Origin: DATFDN01 sp963830565
Lineage (GTDB): Bacteria > Pseudomonadota > Alphaproteobacteria > Acetobacterales > Acetobacteraceae
DNA length: 64,000 bases
NCBI GenBank assembly: GCA_963830565.1
Contig: CAWHMO010000012.1
Coordinates: 1-64,000, forward strand
Direction: 5' to 3'
Under the pieces are notes generated by a model. The model was given only the letters and a program-made list of their open reading frames with translations. It had not been told where the DNA came from and did not search any database. Below are positions 56,796 through 64,000 of the stretch, one piece after another; within the stretch, counting starts at the first letter, position 1, and each line of letters begins with the position of its first letter. The translations under genes and the position numbers were made by a program.

Positions 56796-59700
56796 TCATG
56801 CGAAGATGGCCGTGCTCAACTGCTTCAGCCCCACCCCGGCAAGAGTGAGCGTGTGGGCGGCCGCGAGATGCAGCACCGCGCTGCCCGCGCCGTCGGCCGT
56901 CGCCGTGCGAAGCAACCCGGAGAGGGTGGAAGCACTGAGCGGCTGGCCGTTGGTGCCGAGCAGGTGCAGATGGTTCACGCCGACCCGGAAATCCTGGATC
57001 AGGTCGGCGCCGGTGGTGAGAAGGCTATCGACGAAGGTCGTCGCCGAGCTTCCCGTCGCGGGGGTCGGTGCGGTCGTGCCCGGAGGGACCGGCGGCGTGG
57101 CCATGGTCGCCGCCGGCACGGCGCCGACCTGCACGCCGACGAGGCGGATTGCGGAGCTCGCGCTGGGATGCACCACCGCATCGCCCAGCGTGTCCGCAGT
57201 CGCCCCGGCGAAGAGGGAGGTGAGGGCGGCGGCGCCGAGCGGCTGGCCGTCGGCGCCGATCACGATCAACCGGTCCACGCCAGGGCGGAAGCCGCTGAGC
57301 TGATCCTGGGCGGCAAGTCGGCCGTCCACCACGTAGGTGGTTGCCGGTGCAAGCGGCGGGTTGACGGTGGGCGCGGTGGGCAGCGTCGATTGAACGCCGA
57401 ACAACCCGGCGGTCAACTCGGCCTTCGTGATGCCCTGGAGCGTGACGGTGTGGCCGCTCGACAAATGCAGGACCGCGTTGCCCGAGGCGTCGGCGGTGGC
57501 GCCGCTGATGTAGGCGGCGATCTCGCTCGCGCTCGCCGCGTTGCCGGACGCATCGATGACGCTGAGCTTGTCCGCGCCGGGGGTGAAGCCGGCGATCGTG
57601 TCGGCAGCCGCTTGGCGCGCGTCGAGCACAAAGGTGTCGGCTCCGCCGCCCGCCTGCATGTAGTTGCGCCCCGCCCCGGCCGAGAGGACGTCGGTGCCGC
57701 TGCCGGCGAACAGGTAATCGTTGTTGGCGCCGCCGACCAGGAAATCGGTGCCGGTTCCGGCGAACAGGATGTTGATGCCGCTGCCGCCCTGGAGCGTTAC
57801 GTTCCCCGCTCCCGTCTCGTAGATGAGCTGGTCGGCGGTCGCGCTACCCTGCACCATTTGCGCGATGGTGTCGGACGTGATGATGACGTTGTTCGAGGTC
57901 AGAAGCTGTCCGTCCGACAGGCGCGGGGCGATGTCGAAGACCGGCCAGAGCTGCTCGTTGGCCAGGTTCGCCGTCGTCTCGAACGCGCTCACCCAGCCAT
58001 AGGCCTGGATCGCGCGCACGTCCTGGGTGACGGTGATCAGGTCGGCCAGGGCCCCGCGCGCTTCCATGGCGTATTGCGCCGAGGCGACGTCGGTGGCCGC
58101 CGTGGCGGCGACGAAGCCGGAACTCAGTGTGGCCTTGGCGATCCCGGCCCAGGTCTGCAGCGCCCCGGCGACCTCGGTGCTGCCGACGGTGTAGGTGGAC
58201 AGGTTGTACGCGCCTCCCAGATACGGGCTGAACCCCTTGGCCGCGTTGATGAACATCCCGGCCAGGAAGTTCGCCTCCCAGCCTAGGAGCTGCGCCGCTC
58301 CGGCCACACCCTGCTCCGCCGCCAGGGCGACGCTGGTAGCGAAGTAATCCTGCTGCCAGGGAGCGATCTGCCCCGCATTACCGTAGGAGCCGGTGATCCA
58401 GCCTTCAGCCTGACCCTCGTTCAGGGTCTGAACATATTTCAGGATATAGCTGAAATTGTTGTTTTCGAGCTGGGTAAAATACGCCTTCTCGGGCGACCCG
58501 TTCGGGTTGGCGGCGGCTGCCTCGACGATCGCGCGCAAGTCCCAAGCCTGGCCGCGCACCTGACCGGCCCCGTCGACGACGATGCCGAGGGCGCCCTGGC
58601 GGGTGGTGGAACTCTGGGCCAGCACATCGTAAGAGGCCTCGGCGTTCAGGTCGTCGAGATAGGTGCGATCGCCCGTCATCAGGTACGCGACGTAATCCAG
58701 GTCCGGCTGATGGGCCGGATCGGGGGTCCAACCCGTGAGCTTGCTGCCCGGCACCGCCTGGGCCAGGGCGGTCGTGCCATACATACCGCCGCGATAGTCG
58801 ATCCAGAGCTTGGGATTGGCGGTGGTAGTGAGGTACTCGCCGCTGGCGGGGCTGTAGAAGTGCCAGGGAATGCTTCCCGCCGCGTTGGCCTGCGCCAAGG
58901 CGTATTGCGCGGCGGCCGGGTCCTGGGTCAGCAGCCAGAGCGTATCCGCCTCGGTGGTCGGCCCGAGATCCGGCCGCCCGCCGGTCATCGGCATGTATTG
59001 CGTCACGCCGGCATTGCCGAGCACCGCGCCGAAGCCGGGCGCGGCCATCTGCTTGGCCTCGGTCGCGACCAGCGAGGCGGCCACGCCGGTCGTCAGGTCG
59101 TAGTTCTGGATCAGCCCCGTGTTCTCCAGCGCAGCGATGTCGTGCTGGACGTTCACCGCCGGGGCGCCGTTGCTGGTCACGGTCGTGTTCCAGCTTGTGT
59201 ACTGGTACTGGGTGATGCCGTTCTGCTGGAACGCCACGGCGCCGTTCTGGGTGATGGTGGCGTCGTAGCTCATGGCGCCACCATGCGCCGCCATCGCGAT
59301 ATCGTTGTTGAATCCCACCTGGGTCGAGGTGGTGCCGTCAGCGTAGGCGGTGACGTCGAACACGAGATGCAGCGAGCCCGCGACCGGCACGTCGATGCGG
59401 ACCTGCGTCGCCTGCGGCCCGCTCAGCCAGGTGGAGTAGGCGCCGCTCTTCAGCGCGCTGGCCAGCGCCGTCGCGGCATCGACCGCGACCACGCTGCTCG
59501 TGCCGTTGGCGTTGTGCAGGGTGAGCTTGACCTGAAGGTGGTAGTTCGATCCACAAGCGGCCAGCGTGCTGATATTCACTGGCTTGGCCGCGGCGCTGGC
59601 CGTGGAAGTCAGCGAGAGCATGACCGGGATGGACGCGCCGGCGGCGATCGGCGGCTGCGCCATCGTCAGCACCGCCATCGCCACCGACCCGTCGGGGTTG

Positions 59701-59933
59701 GTGGTCTTGACGTCCATCTGCACTGGCGTGGGCTGGCCGTTGATCACCGCGACCAGATGCGCCCCCGCCGGAACCTGCCCCGAGGCGAATTCCTGCGCGA
59801 AATTGATCATGCGCCCGGCGAGCGCGACGGAGGTCGGATTCTGCAGCGTGAGGCCGACCACCTGACCGGCGGCCGTTGCCGAGGGGACGATCGGCGCGGA
59901 GAGCAGCGACGTCGTTTGCGTCTGTACGGTCAT
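56796..59933 (-). CDS. large RTX-like secreted protein with RIFT-barrel-type N-terminus
   Basis: A 1,045-residue protein. The N-terminal third (INFAQEFASGQVPAGAHLVA, DVKTTNPDGSVAMAVLTMAQ) resembles the RIFT-barrel/PcRGLX-type domain of polysaccharide lyases. The middle is rich in Trp/Tyr and helical (alpha-toroid-like: LDYVAYLMTGDRTYLDDLNA). Around residues 700-760 lie RTX-like nonapeptides (LFAGTGTDFLVGGANNDYLF). Three related C-terminal modules of about 100 residues follow (FTPGADKLSVIDASG, FRPGVDRLIVIGADG, FRVGVNHLHLLGTNG). It is probably exported by type I secretion. GGAGG precedes the ATG by 8 nt. The substrate is not known. Confidence 0.8.
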   Translation of the reverse strand: MTVQTQTTSLLSAPIVPSATAAGQVVGLTLQNPTSVALAGRMINFAQEFASGQVPAGAHLVAVINGQPTPVQMDVKTTNPDGSVAMAVLTMAQPPIAAGASIPVMLSLTSTASAAAKPVNISTLAACGSNYHLQVKLTLHNANGTSSVVAVDAATALASALKSGAYSTWLSGPQATQVRIDVPVAGSLHLVFDVTAYADGTTSTQVGFNNDIAMAAHGGAMSYDATITQNGAVAFQQNGITQYQYTSWNTTVTSNGAPAVNVQHDIAALENTGLIQNYDLTTGVAASLVATEAKQMAAPGFGAVLGNAGVTQYMPMTGGRPDLGPTTEADTLWLLTQDPAAAQYALAQANAAGSIPWHFYSPASGEYLTTTANPKLWIDYRGGMYGTTALAQAVPGSKLTGWTPDPAHQPDLDYVAYLMTGDRTYLDDLNAEASYDVLAQSSTTRQGALGIVVDGAGQVRGQAWDLRAIVEAAAANPNGSPEKAYFTQLENNNFSYILKYVQTLNEGQAEGWITGSYGNAGQIAPWQQDYFATSVALAAEQGVAGAAQLLGWEANFLAGMFINAAKGFSPYLGGAYNLSTYTVGSTEVAGALQTWAGIAKATLSSGFVAATAATDVASAQYAMEARGALADLITVTQDVRAIQAYGWVSAFETTANLANEQLWPVFDIAPRLSDGQLLTSNNVIITSDTIAQMVQGSATADQLIYETGAGNVTLQGGSGINILFAGTGTDFLVGGANNDYLFAGSGTDVLSAGAGRNYMQAGGGADTFVLDARQAAADTIAGFTPGADKLSVIDASGNAASASEIAAYISGATADASGNAVLHLSSGHTVTLQGITKAELTAGLFGVQSTLPTAPTVNPPLAPATTYVVDGRLAAQDQLSGFRPGVDRLIVIGADGQPLGAAALTSLFAGATADTLGDAVVHPSASSAIRLVGVQVGAVPAATMATPPVPPGTTAPTPATGSSATTFVDSLLTTGADLIQDFRVGVNHLHLLGTNGQPLSASTLSGLLRTATADGAGSAVLHLAAAHTLTLAGVGLKQLSTAIFA

Positions 59934-60065
59934 TCTCGGAGCCTCCGAACCGGCCCAGGCCCTGACGCCTGTTCCGCTTTGCGAGGCAAAGAATAAAATT
60001 AGAGACGTTACCGAGAGCTTAAGGGCGTGACCGTAACACGAACGTGAACAGAACAATTCGCGACT

Positions 60066-61916
60066 CTACGCTGGGCGGACGCCGGTCTGGATCAGCTCAC
60101 GAATACGAACCGGGTCTGATTGTTCCATGACGCGACGGGCGAAGCGGGCGCAATCGCCGATGCTCGCGGCGCGCACGGCCTGCTTCACGCGCGGAACAGA
60201 CGCGGCATTCATGCTGAAGCTGCGCAGGCCCAGGCCGAGCAGCAGCGGCGTCAGGCGCGGGTCTGCGGCCATCTCGCCGCAGACCGAGACCGGCATCCGC
60301 ATCCGCAGCGCCGCCTCGGTGGCGAACTGCACCAGACGCAGCACCGCCGGATGCAGCGTATCATACAGCTCGGCCACCGCGCTCTCGCCGCGATCGACCG
60401 CCAGCGTATAGGCGGTCAGGTCGTTCGTGCCGATCGCGAAGAAATCGGACTCGAGCGCCAGCGCGTCCGCCGCCAACGCCGCTCCGGGGGTTTCGATCAT
60501 GATGCCGAGCGGCGGCAGCCGCTCGGGCAGCCGCTCGCCGCGCCGGCGCAGGCGACGCGCCACCCGGTCGTAAATCTCGCGGGCGCCGCGCACCTCGGCG
60601 ACCGTCGTCACCATCGGCAGCATCACCCGCACCGGCCCGGCCACGGCGGCGCGCAGGATGGCCGCGAACTGCGTTTCCAGCAGCTCGGGCCGGCGCAGCA
60701 GCAGCCGAATGCCGCGCAGCCCCAAGGCCGGGTTGGCATCGGCGATGTCGGGGACTATTCCCTCGGCGGCGAGGGCGTCGATGTCCTTCTCCCCGCCCCA
60801 GTCCAGCACGCGTACCGTGACCGGCGCGCCGCCCATGGCCTCGACCACCGCGCGGTAGCTTTCGGCCTGTGTGGCCTCGTCCGGCACCGTCTCGCGGTTC
60901 ATGAACAGAAACTCGGTGCGCAGCAGGCCGATGCCCAGCGCCCCAGATTGCTGGATCAGCGGCAGTTCGAGCGGCAGTTCCATGTTCGCCTGCAGCTCGA
61001 CCGCCTCGCCGTCCTGGGTCTCGGCGGGCAGGCGGCGCAGCCGGGCGAAGCGTTGCCGCTCGCGGGCGAAGGCGGTGACCGCCCGCCGCGCCGCCGCGAG
61101 AGTGGAGGCGCCGGGGTTCAGTGTCACCTGCCCGCTCGCGCCGTCGATGATGGCCGTCTCGCCGGGACGGATCGCATGCGCCAGGCCCGGCACACCCAGC
61201 ACGGCGGGCACCCCCAGGGCCCGCAGCATCACGGCGGTGTGGCCCTCCGCGCCGCCCTCGGCGGTCCCGACGCCAGCCAGGCGCGCGGGATCGAGCAGGG
61301 CGGCGTCCGCCGGGCGCAGGCCCTCGGCGATCAGGATCGCGCCCTCGGGCAGGCCGGCGAAGCTGCGGAAAGGCGCGTTCGTCAGGTTGCGCACCAGCCG
61401 GCGCGCGATCTCGCGCACCTCGTCGGCGCGGCGCTGCACGCTCGCGCAATCATCGGCAGCCATCCCCGGCGTGACCTGAGCCGTCATCGCCCCGGCGATC
61501 GCCTCGGCCTCCTCCAAGACGGCCTTCTCGGCCGAGCGCAGCCCTTCGCTCATGCGCCGGCGCGCACCCCGGATCAGCCGGGAGTCGCTCAACATCCGCA
61601 GATAGGCCTCGATCAACGGCGCCAGCTCCGTCTGGCTTTCCTCCGGCAGCACGGCAAGCCGGGCCTGCAGCTTGCGGAGCTGGCGGCGGGACTGCCCGAT
61701 CGCCGCCTCCAGCCGCGCCGTTTCAGCGGGCAGATCCTCGGCGCCGATGCAAAAACGGGTGATCTCAGGCACCGGCTCGGCCGCGGTGAAGACCTGGCCG
61801 ATTGCGACGCCGGGCGATACGGGAATGCCCGTGAACACCGTCTCCGGCCGCTCGGAGGCGCGCAGCCGCAGGGAAAGGCGCTTGTGCTGAGGCGGCGGCG
61901 GCTCAGGCTTGTTCAT
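60066..61916 (-). CDS. ptsI: phosphoenolpyruvate--protein phosphotransferase (enzyme I)
   Basis: A 616-residue EI that moves phosphate from PEP to HPr. The phospho-His lies in AEGGAEGHTAVMLRALGVPA, where the usual SHTAI reads GHTAV. The PEP-binding barrel shows LGIGLLRTEFLFMNRE, VRVLDWGGEKDIDAL, LGLRGIRLLLRRPELLETQF, MIETPGAALAADAL and SVCGEMAADP with the catalytic Cys. The ATG at 61916 lies inside the HPr gene's 3' end (14-nt overlap). An in-frame TTG at 61931 is less likely. Confidence 0.92.
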   Translation of the reverse strand: MNKPEPPPPQHKRLSLRLRASERPETVFTGIPVSPGVAIGQVFTAAEPVPEITRFCIGAEDLPAETARLEAAIGQSRRQLRKLQARLAVLPEESQTELAPLIEAYLRMLSDSRLIRGARRRMSEGLRSAEKAVLEEAEAIAGAMTAQVTPGMAADDCASVQRRADEVREIARRLVRNLTNAPFRSFAGLPEGAILIAEGLRPADAALLDPARLAGVGTAEGGAEGHTAVMLRALGVPAVLGVPGLAHAIRPGETAIIDGASGQVTLNPGASTLAAARRAVTAFARERQRFARLRRLPAETQDGEAVELQANMELPLELPLIQQSGALGIGLLRTEFLFMNRETVPDEATQAESYRAVVEAMGGAPVTVRVLDWGGEKDIDALAAEGIVPDIADANPALGLRGIRLLLRRPELLETQFAAILRAAVAGPVRVMLPMVTTVAEVRGAREIYDRVARRLRRRGERLPERLPPLGIMIETPGAALAADALALESDFFAIGTNDLTAYTLAVDRGESAVAELYDTLHPAVLRLVQFATEAALRMRMPVSVCGEMAADPRLTPLLLGLGLRSFSMNAASVPRVKQAVRAASIGDCARFARRVMEQSDPVRIRELIQTGVRPA

Positions 61917-62232
61917 TGAAGCCGGAGTCAACCAGCGCGACCAAGGCGTCCAGCGCCTCGCGCGCGTCCCAGCCTTCCGCCCGCAGCTCGATCTCGGCTC
62001 CCTGGCCGGCCCCCAGCATCATCAGTCCCATGATGGAGCGAGCCGACACGCTTTGCCCGTCGCGAACGACGTCCACGGCAGCACCGAAGCGCTCAGCGAG
62101 TGTCACGAACTTGGCCGCGGCCCGGGCATGGAGCCCGCGCCTGTTCGGAATCCTGACGGTGCGGCTGAGAACGGGCGTACTGGCGGCATTGGGGTCGGCC
62201 TCGTTCGACGGACGAGAGCCGTCTCCACTCAT
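61903..62232 (-). CDS. ptsH: HPr phosphocarrier protein
   Basis: A 109-residue HPr with an N-terminal extension of about 20 residues. The active His is in IPNRRGLHARAAAKFVTLAE. The regulatory Ser region is DGQSVSARSIMGLMMLGAG, the site HprK would phosphorylate. The ATG at 62232 overlaps the EIIA stop as ATGA. It relays phosphate from EI to EIIA in a regulatory PTS without sugar permeases in the window. Confidence 0.93.
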   Translation of the reverse strand: MSGDGSRPSNEADPNAASTPVLSRTVRIPNRRGLHARAAAKFVTLAERFGAAVDVVRDGQSVSARSIMGLMMLGAGQGAEIELRAEGWDAREALDALVALVDSGFNEQA

Positions 62233-62657
62233 CCGCAGCCTCTGGTCCCGTTCGCCTTGCAGCCGTGCAGTACATGCGAGGCGGCGGCAATATATTTCCG
62301 TCCCGCTGCCTCGGCGCAATTGACCGCATCGGCCAAGGGCTGGTTCGATCGTACCTTGGCCAGTTTCACCAGCATCGGCAGGTTCACGCCCGCGATCACC
62401 TCGACCCCTTTGCGTTCCATCATGGAGATTGCGAGGTTCGACGGGGTGCCGCCGAACATGTCGGTCAGCAGCACCACGCCGTCGCCGGTATCACAGTGCT
62501 CGATACACCGCTCGATCTCGGCGCGCCGGTTCTCCATGTCGTCCTCCGGCCCGATGCAGACCGTGTCAACATGCCGCTGCGCGCCCACCACATGCTCCAG
62601 GGCGGCGCGAAGCTCCACCGCCAGACGGCCATGGGTGACAAGGACCATGCCGATCAT
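62229..62657 (-). CDS. PTS EIIA component, mannose family
   Basis: A 142-residue EIIA-Man-type domain. The phosphorylatable His lies in MIGMVLVTHGRLAVELRAAL. VVLLTDMFGGTPSNLAISMM and EVIAGVNLPMLVKLAKVRS are the family core. No EIIB or EIIC gene is adjacent, so it serves as a regulatory output (as ManX-like/EIIA in alphaproteobacteria) and not in transport. It lies 54 bp from rapZ. Confidence 0.9.
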   Translation of the reverse strand: MIGMVLVTHGRLAVELRAALEHVVGAQRHVDTVCIGPEDDMENRRAEIERCIEHCDTGDGVVLLTDMFGGTPSNLAISMMERKGVEVIAGVNLPMLVKLAKVRSNQPLADAVNCAEAAGRKYIAAASHVLHGCKANGTRGCG

Positions 62658-62711
62658 GGTGTGCGCAGCGCGTCCTTTCGAGCGTTCAAGTTCATGACTT
62701 CTCTCTCAGGC

Positions 62712-63710
62712 CTAAATCGACGAGGCGCGCGGCGCTTCGCCAGGGTTTGCGGATGCTCCGTCCCGACGTGCCGGCGCCATGGCGAGCGGAAAAGCAGCCG
62801 CCCTTGCTCCCTCGCGGGCGAGCTCTCGATGGACGACGTGCAGCCACCACCGCGCGCTGGCCTCGCTCACAGCCAGCCCAGCAGCGCCGGCCGTGCGCCT
62901 GAGATGGTCCGCTAGTTTTTCGACGATACGCACTGAGCGGTGCCGCCCTCCGGTGCAACCCACCGCGACTGTGACATATTTTTTGCCCTCTTGGATGAAT
63001 CTCGGCAAGAGCAGGTCGAGCAGTTGCTCGATCATGCGCATGAAGGCCGGGAAGTCCGGGTCGGCTTCGATATAGGCCGCAACGTCCGCGTCGAGCCCCG
63101 TCCTGGGCTGCAATATGGGATCGTAGTGCGGGTTGCGCAAAAAGCGGGCATCGAAGACCAGATCCGCGTCACGCGGCAGGCCGTAAGCGTAGGAGAATGA
63201 GACCAGCGCGACCGCCACCCGCGGCGCCTCGCCCGCGCTTGTCGCGCCATAGCGCCTCTCGATCAGCTCGCGCATCGCCGAAAGCGGCAGGTCGGAGGTG
63301 TCGAGCACGAGATCCGCCGCCTCCCGCAAGGGATCGGTCAGCGCCTGCTCCTGCGCGATGCCGTCGGCAACCCGGCCCATCGGCGCCAAGGGATGGCGCC
63401 GCCGCGTCTCGGAGTAGCGGCGCAGCAGGACCGCCTCCTCGGCCCAGACGTAGATCAGCTCCGGCCGCAGTCGCGGATCGGCGCGCAAACCGTTCAGCGC
63501 CACCAGCACGACGCCAGGGTCGAACCCCGTGGTCCGGGCATCCACCCCGATCGCCAGGCTGCGCCGCGCCTGACGGACCATGGCCTCCAGCATCGTCAGC
63601 GGCGGATTGTCGACCGCCTCGAAGCCGATGTCCTCCAGCGCGCGCAGCACGGACAGCTTGCCCGCCCCGGAGAGGCCGCTGACCAGGACAACCCGCACGG
63701 ACTCGGTCAT
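62712..63710 (-). CDS. rapZ: RNase adapter / nucleotide-binding protein RapZ
   Basis: A 332-residue RapZ (YvcJ) family ATP/GTP-binding protein. The Walker A region is VLVSGLSGAGKLSVLRALED; the residue after Lys is Leu, not the usual Ser/Thr, with Ser next. The C-terminal RNA/sugar-phosphate-binding half has DARFLRNPHYDPILQPRTG, EGKKYVTVAVGCTGGRHRSV and ends in an Ala-rich tail. It couples to hprK by a 4-nt overlap, the standard alphaproteobacterial order. Confidence 0.92.
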   Translation of the reverse strand: MTESVRVVLVSGLSGAGKLSVLRALEDIGFEAVDNPPLTMLEAMVRQARRSLAIGVDARTTGFDPGVVLVALNGLRADPRLRPELIYVWAEEAVLLRRYSETRRRHPLAPMGRVADGIAQEQALTDPLREAADLVLDTSDLPLSAMRELIERRYGATSAGEAPRVAVALVSFSYAYGLPRDADLVFDARFLRNPHYDPILQPRTGLDADVAAYIEADPDFPAFMRMIEQLLDLLLPRFIQEGKKYVTVAVGCTGGRHRSVRIVEKLADHLRRTAGAAGLAVSEASARWWLHVVHRELAREGARAAAFPLAMAPARRDGASANPGEAPRASSI

Positions 63711-64000
63711 GACGTGAAAGCCCCCGTCATCTGGCGAACACGCCCCAGCGCGCAGTCGAGCGCGAGCGACACGCGCTCGGGCGCCGAGGCGGCTTCGGAC
63801 CTCACTCGCACCAGGGGAAGACCGAGCTCCTCGTGAAATCGCGCCTCTGGAAGGCGCTCCGGCAGGCCGAGCTCGATCGCAAGCGCGAGCCGCGCCGTCG
63901 CCGCGTGTGGCAGGCGCAGGATGCCAAGGCCGCGCACCTCCAGCAGCCCGGCCAGCGATTCCGGCGAGCGGGCGGCGCCATCCTCGATCAGCACCTGGTC
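63707..64000 (-). CDS. hprK: HPr kinase/phosphorylase, 5' end outside the window
   Basis: The C-terminal ~97 residues of the short alphaproteobacterial HprK. LIEDGAARSPESLAGLLEVR is followed by GLGILRLPHAATARLALAIE, the signature region that binds the Ser-HPr phosphate. The P-loop lies upstream, beyond the window edge. The stop overlaps the rapZ start as ATGA. The enzyme would phosphorylate the Ser of HPr and thereby tune the regulatory PTS. Confidence 0.9.
   Translation of the reverse strand, partial: DQVLIEDGAARSPESLAGLLEVRGLGILRLPHAATARLALAIELGLPERLPEARFHEELGLPLVRVRSEAASAPERVSLALDCALGRVRQMTGAFTS

Overview
The window is high-GC DNA with GTG starts, many 4-nt ATGA/GTGA gene overlaps, and an HprK-RapZ-EIIA-HPr-EI regulatory PTS. 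It also carries COQ9-like, phasin, NDUFS4-like and Mo-hydroxylase maturation genes. This fits an alphaproteobacterium, most likely Acetobacteraceae. The family assignment is an inference from gene content; there is no rRNA in the window.

Layout. 1-4.4 kb: tRNA-Arg (partial), an NDUFS4-like gene, tRNA-Pro, then a coupled minus-strand set (methylisocitrate lyase, AcuC-like deacetylase, DUF192) and a CitMHS-like antiporter. 4.45-17.4 kb: a plus-strand cox/XdhC-type molybdenum-hydroxylase maturation operon (coxG, coxD, coxE, two XdhC genes, a MoeA-like/MobA-like fusion, one unknown gene). It is split between coxD and coxE by a 6.3-kb minus-strand accessory island. The island has a CHAT-like/TIR protein, an M48 metallopeptidase with zinc ribbon, a zinc-ribbon/TM2 protein and a small membrane protein. 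That last gene is interrupted by two IS630-family elements abutting at a single CTAG site. 17.4-28.4 kb: three small lower-GC genes, a fused 5-oxoprolinase, a DjlA-like co-chaperone, an AmpD-type amidase, a MaoC hydratase, a LuxR remnant, an LrgA/LrgB hybrid and an MFS transporter. 28.5-36 kb: a sedolisin fused to seven near-identical lectin-propeller-like repeats, an HpcH aldolase, an ArsR-headed membrane-protein operon, ribokinase, phasin and a COQ9-like gene. 36.2-41.2 kb: a surface-glycan cluster (wecB, wecC, flippase, deacetylase). 41.1-49 kb: accA, a TetR/MFS pair with twin palindromic operators, a lipoprotein hydrolase, an aldo/keto reductase, WD40, CobW GTPase and a GT4 glycosyltransferase. 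49.2-55.7 kb: thiolase, GST, CMD protein, alanine dehydrogenase, esterase and NAD synthetase. 55.8-64 kb: an esterase pseudogene, a large RIFT-barrel/RTX-like secreted protein and the regulatory PTS.

An unusual number of conserved genes carry a single-base frame break (coxD, coxE twice, TIR gene, TM2 gene, flippase, cobW, GST, ald and others), and one carries an amber codon. This is either genuine decay or an unpolished long-read assembly. It should be settled before calling any of these genes dead. The best candidate for an undescribed system is the CHAT-TIR/M48/TM2 island at 6.1-11.85 kb.
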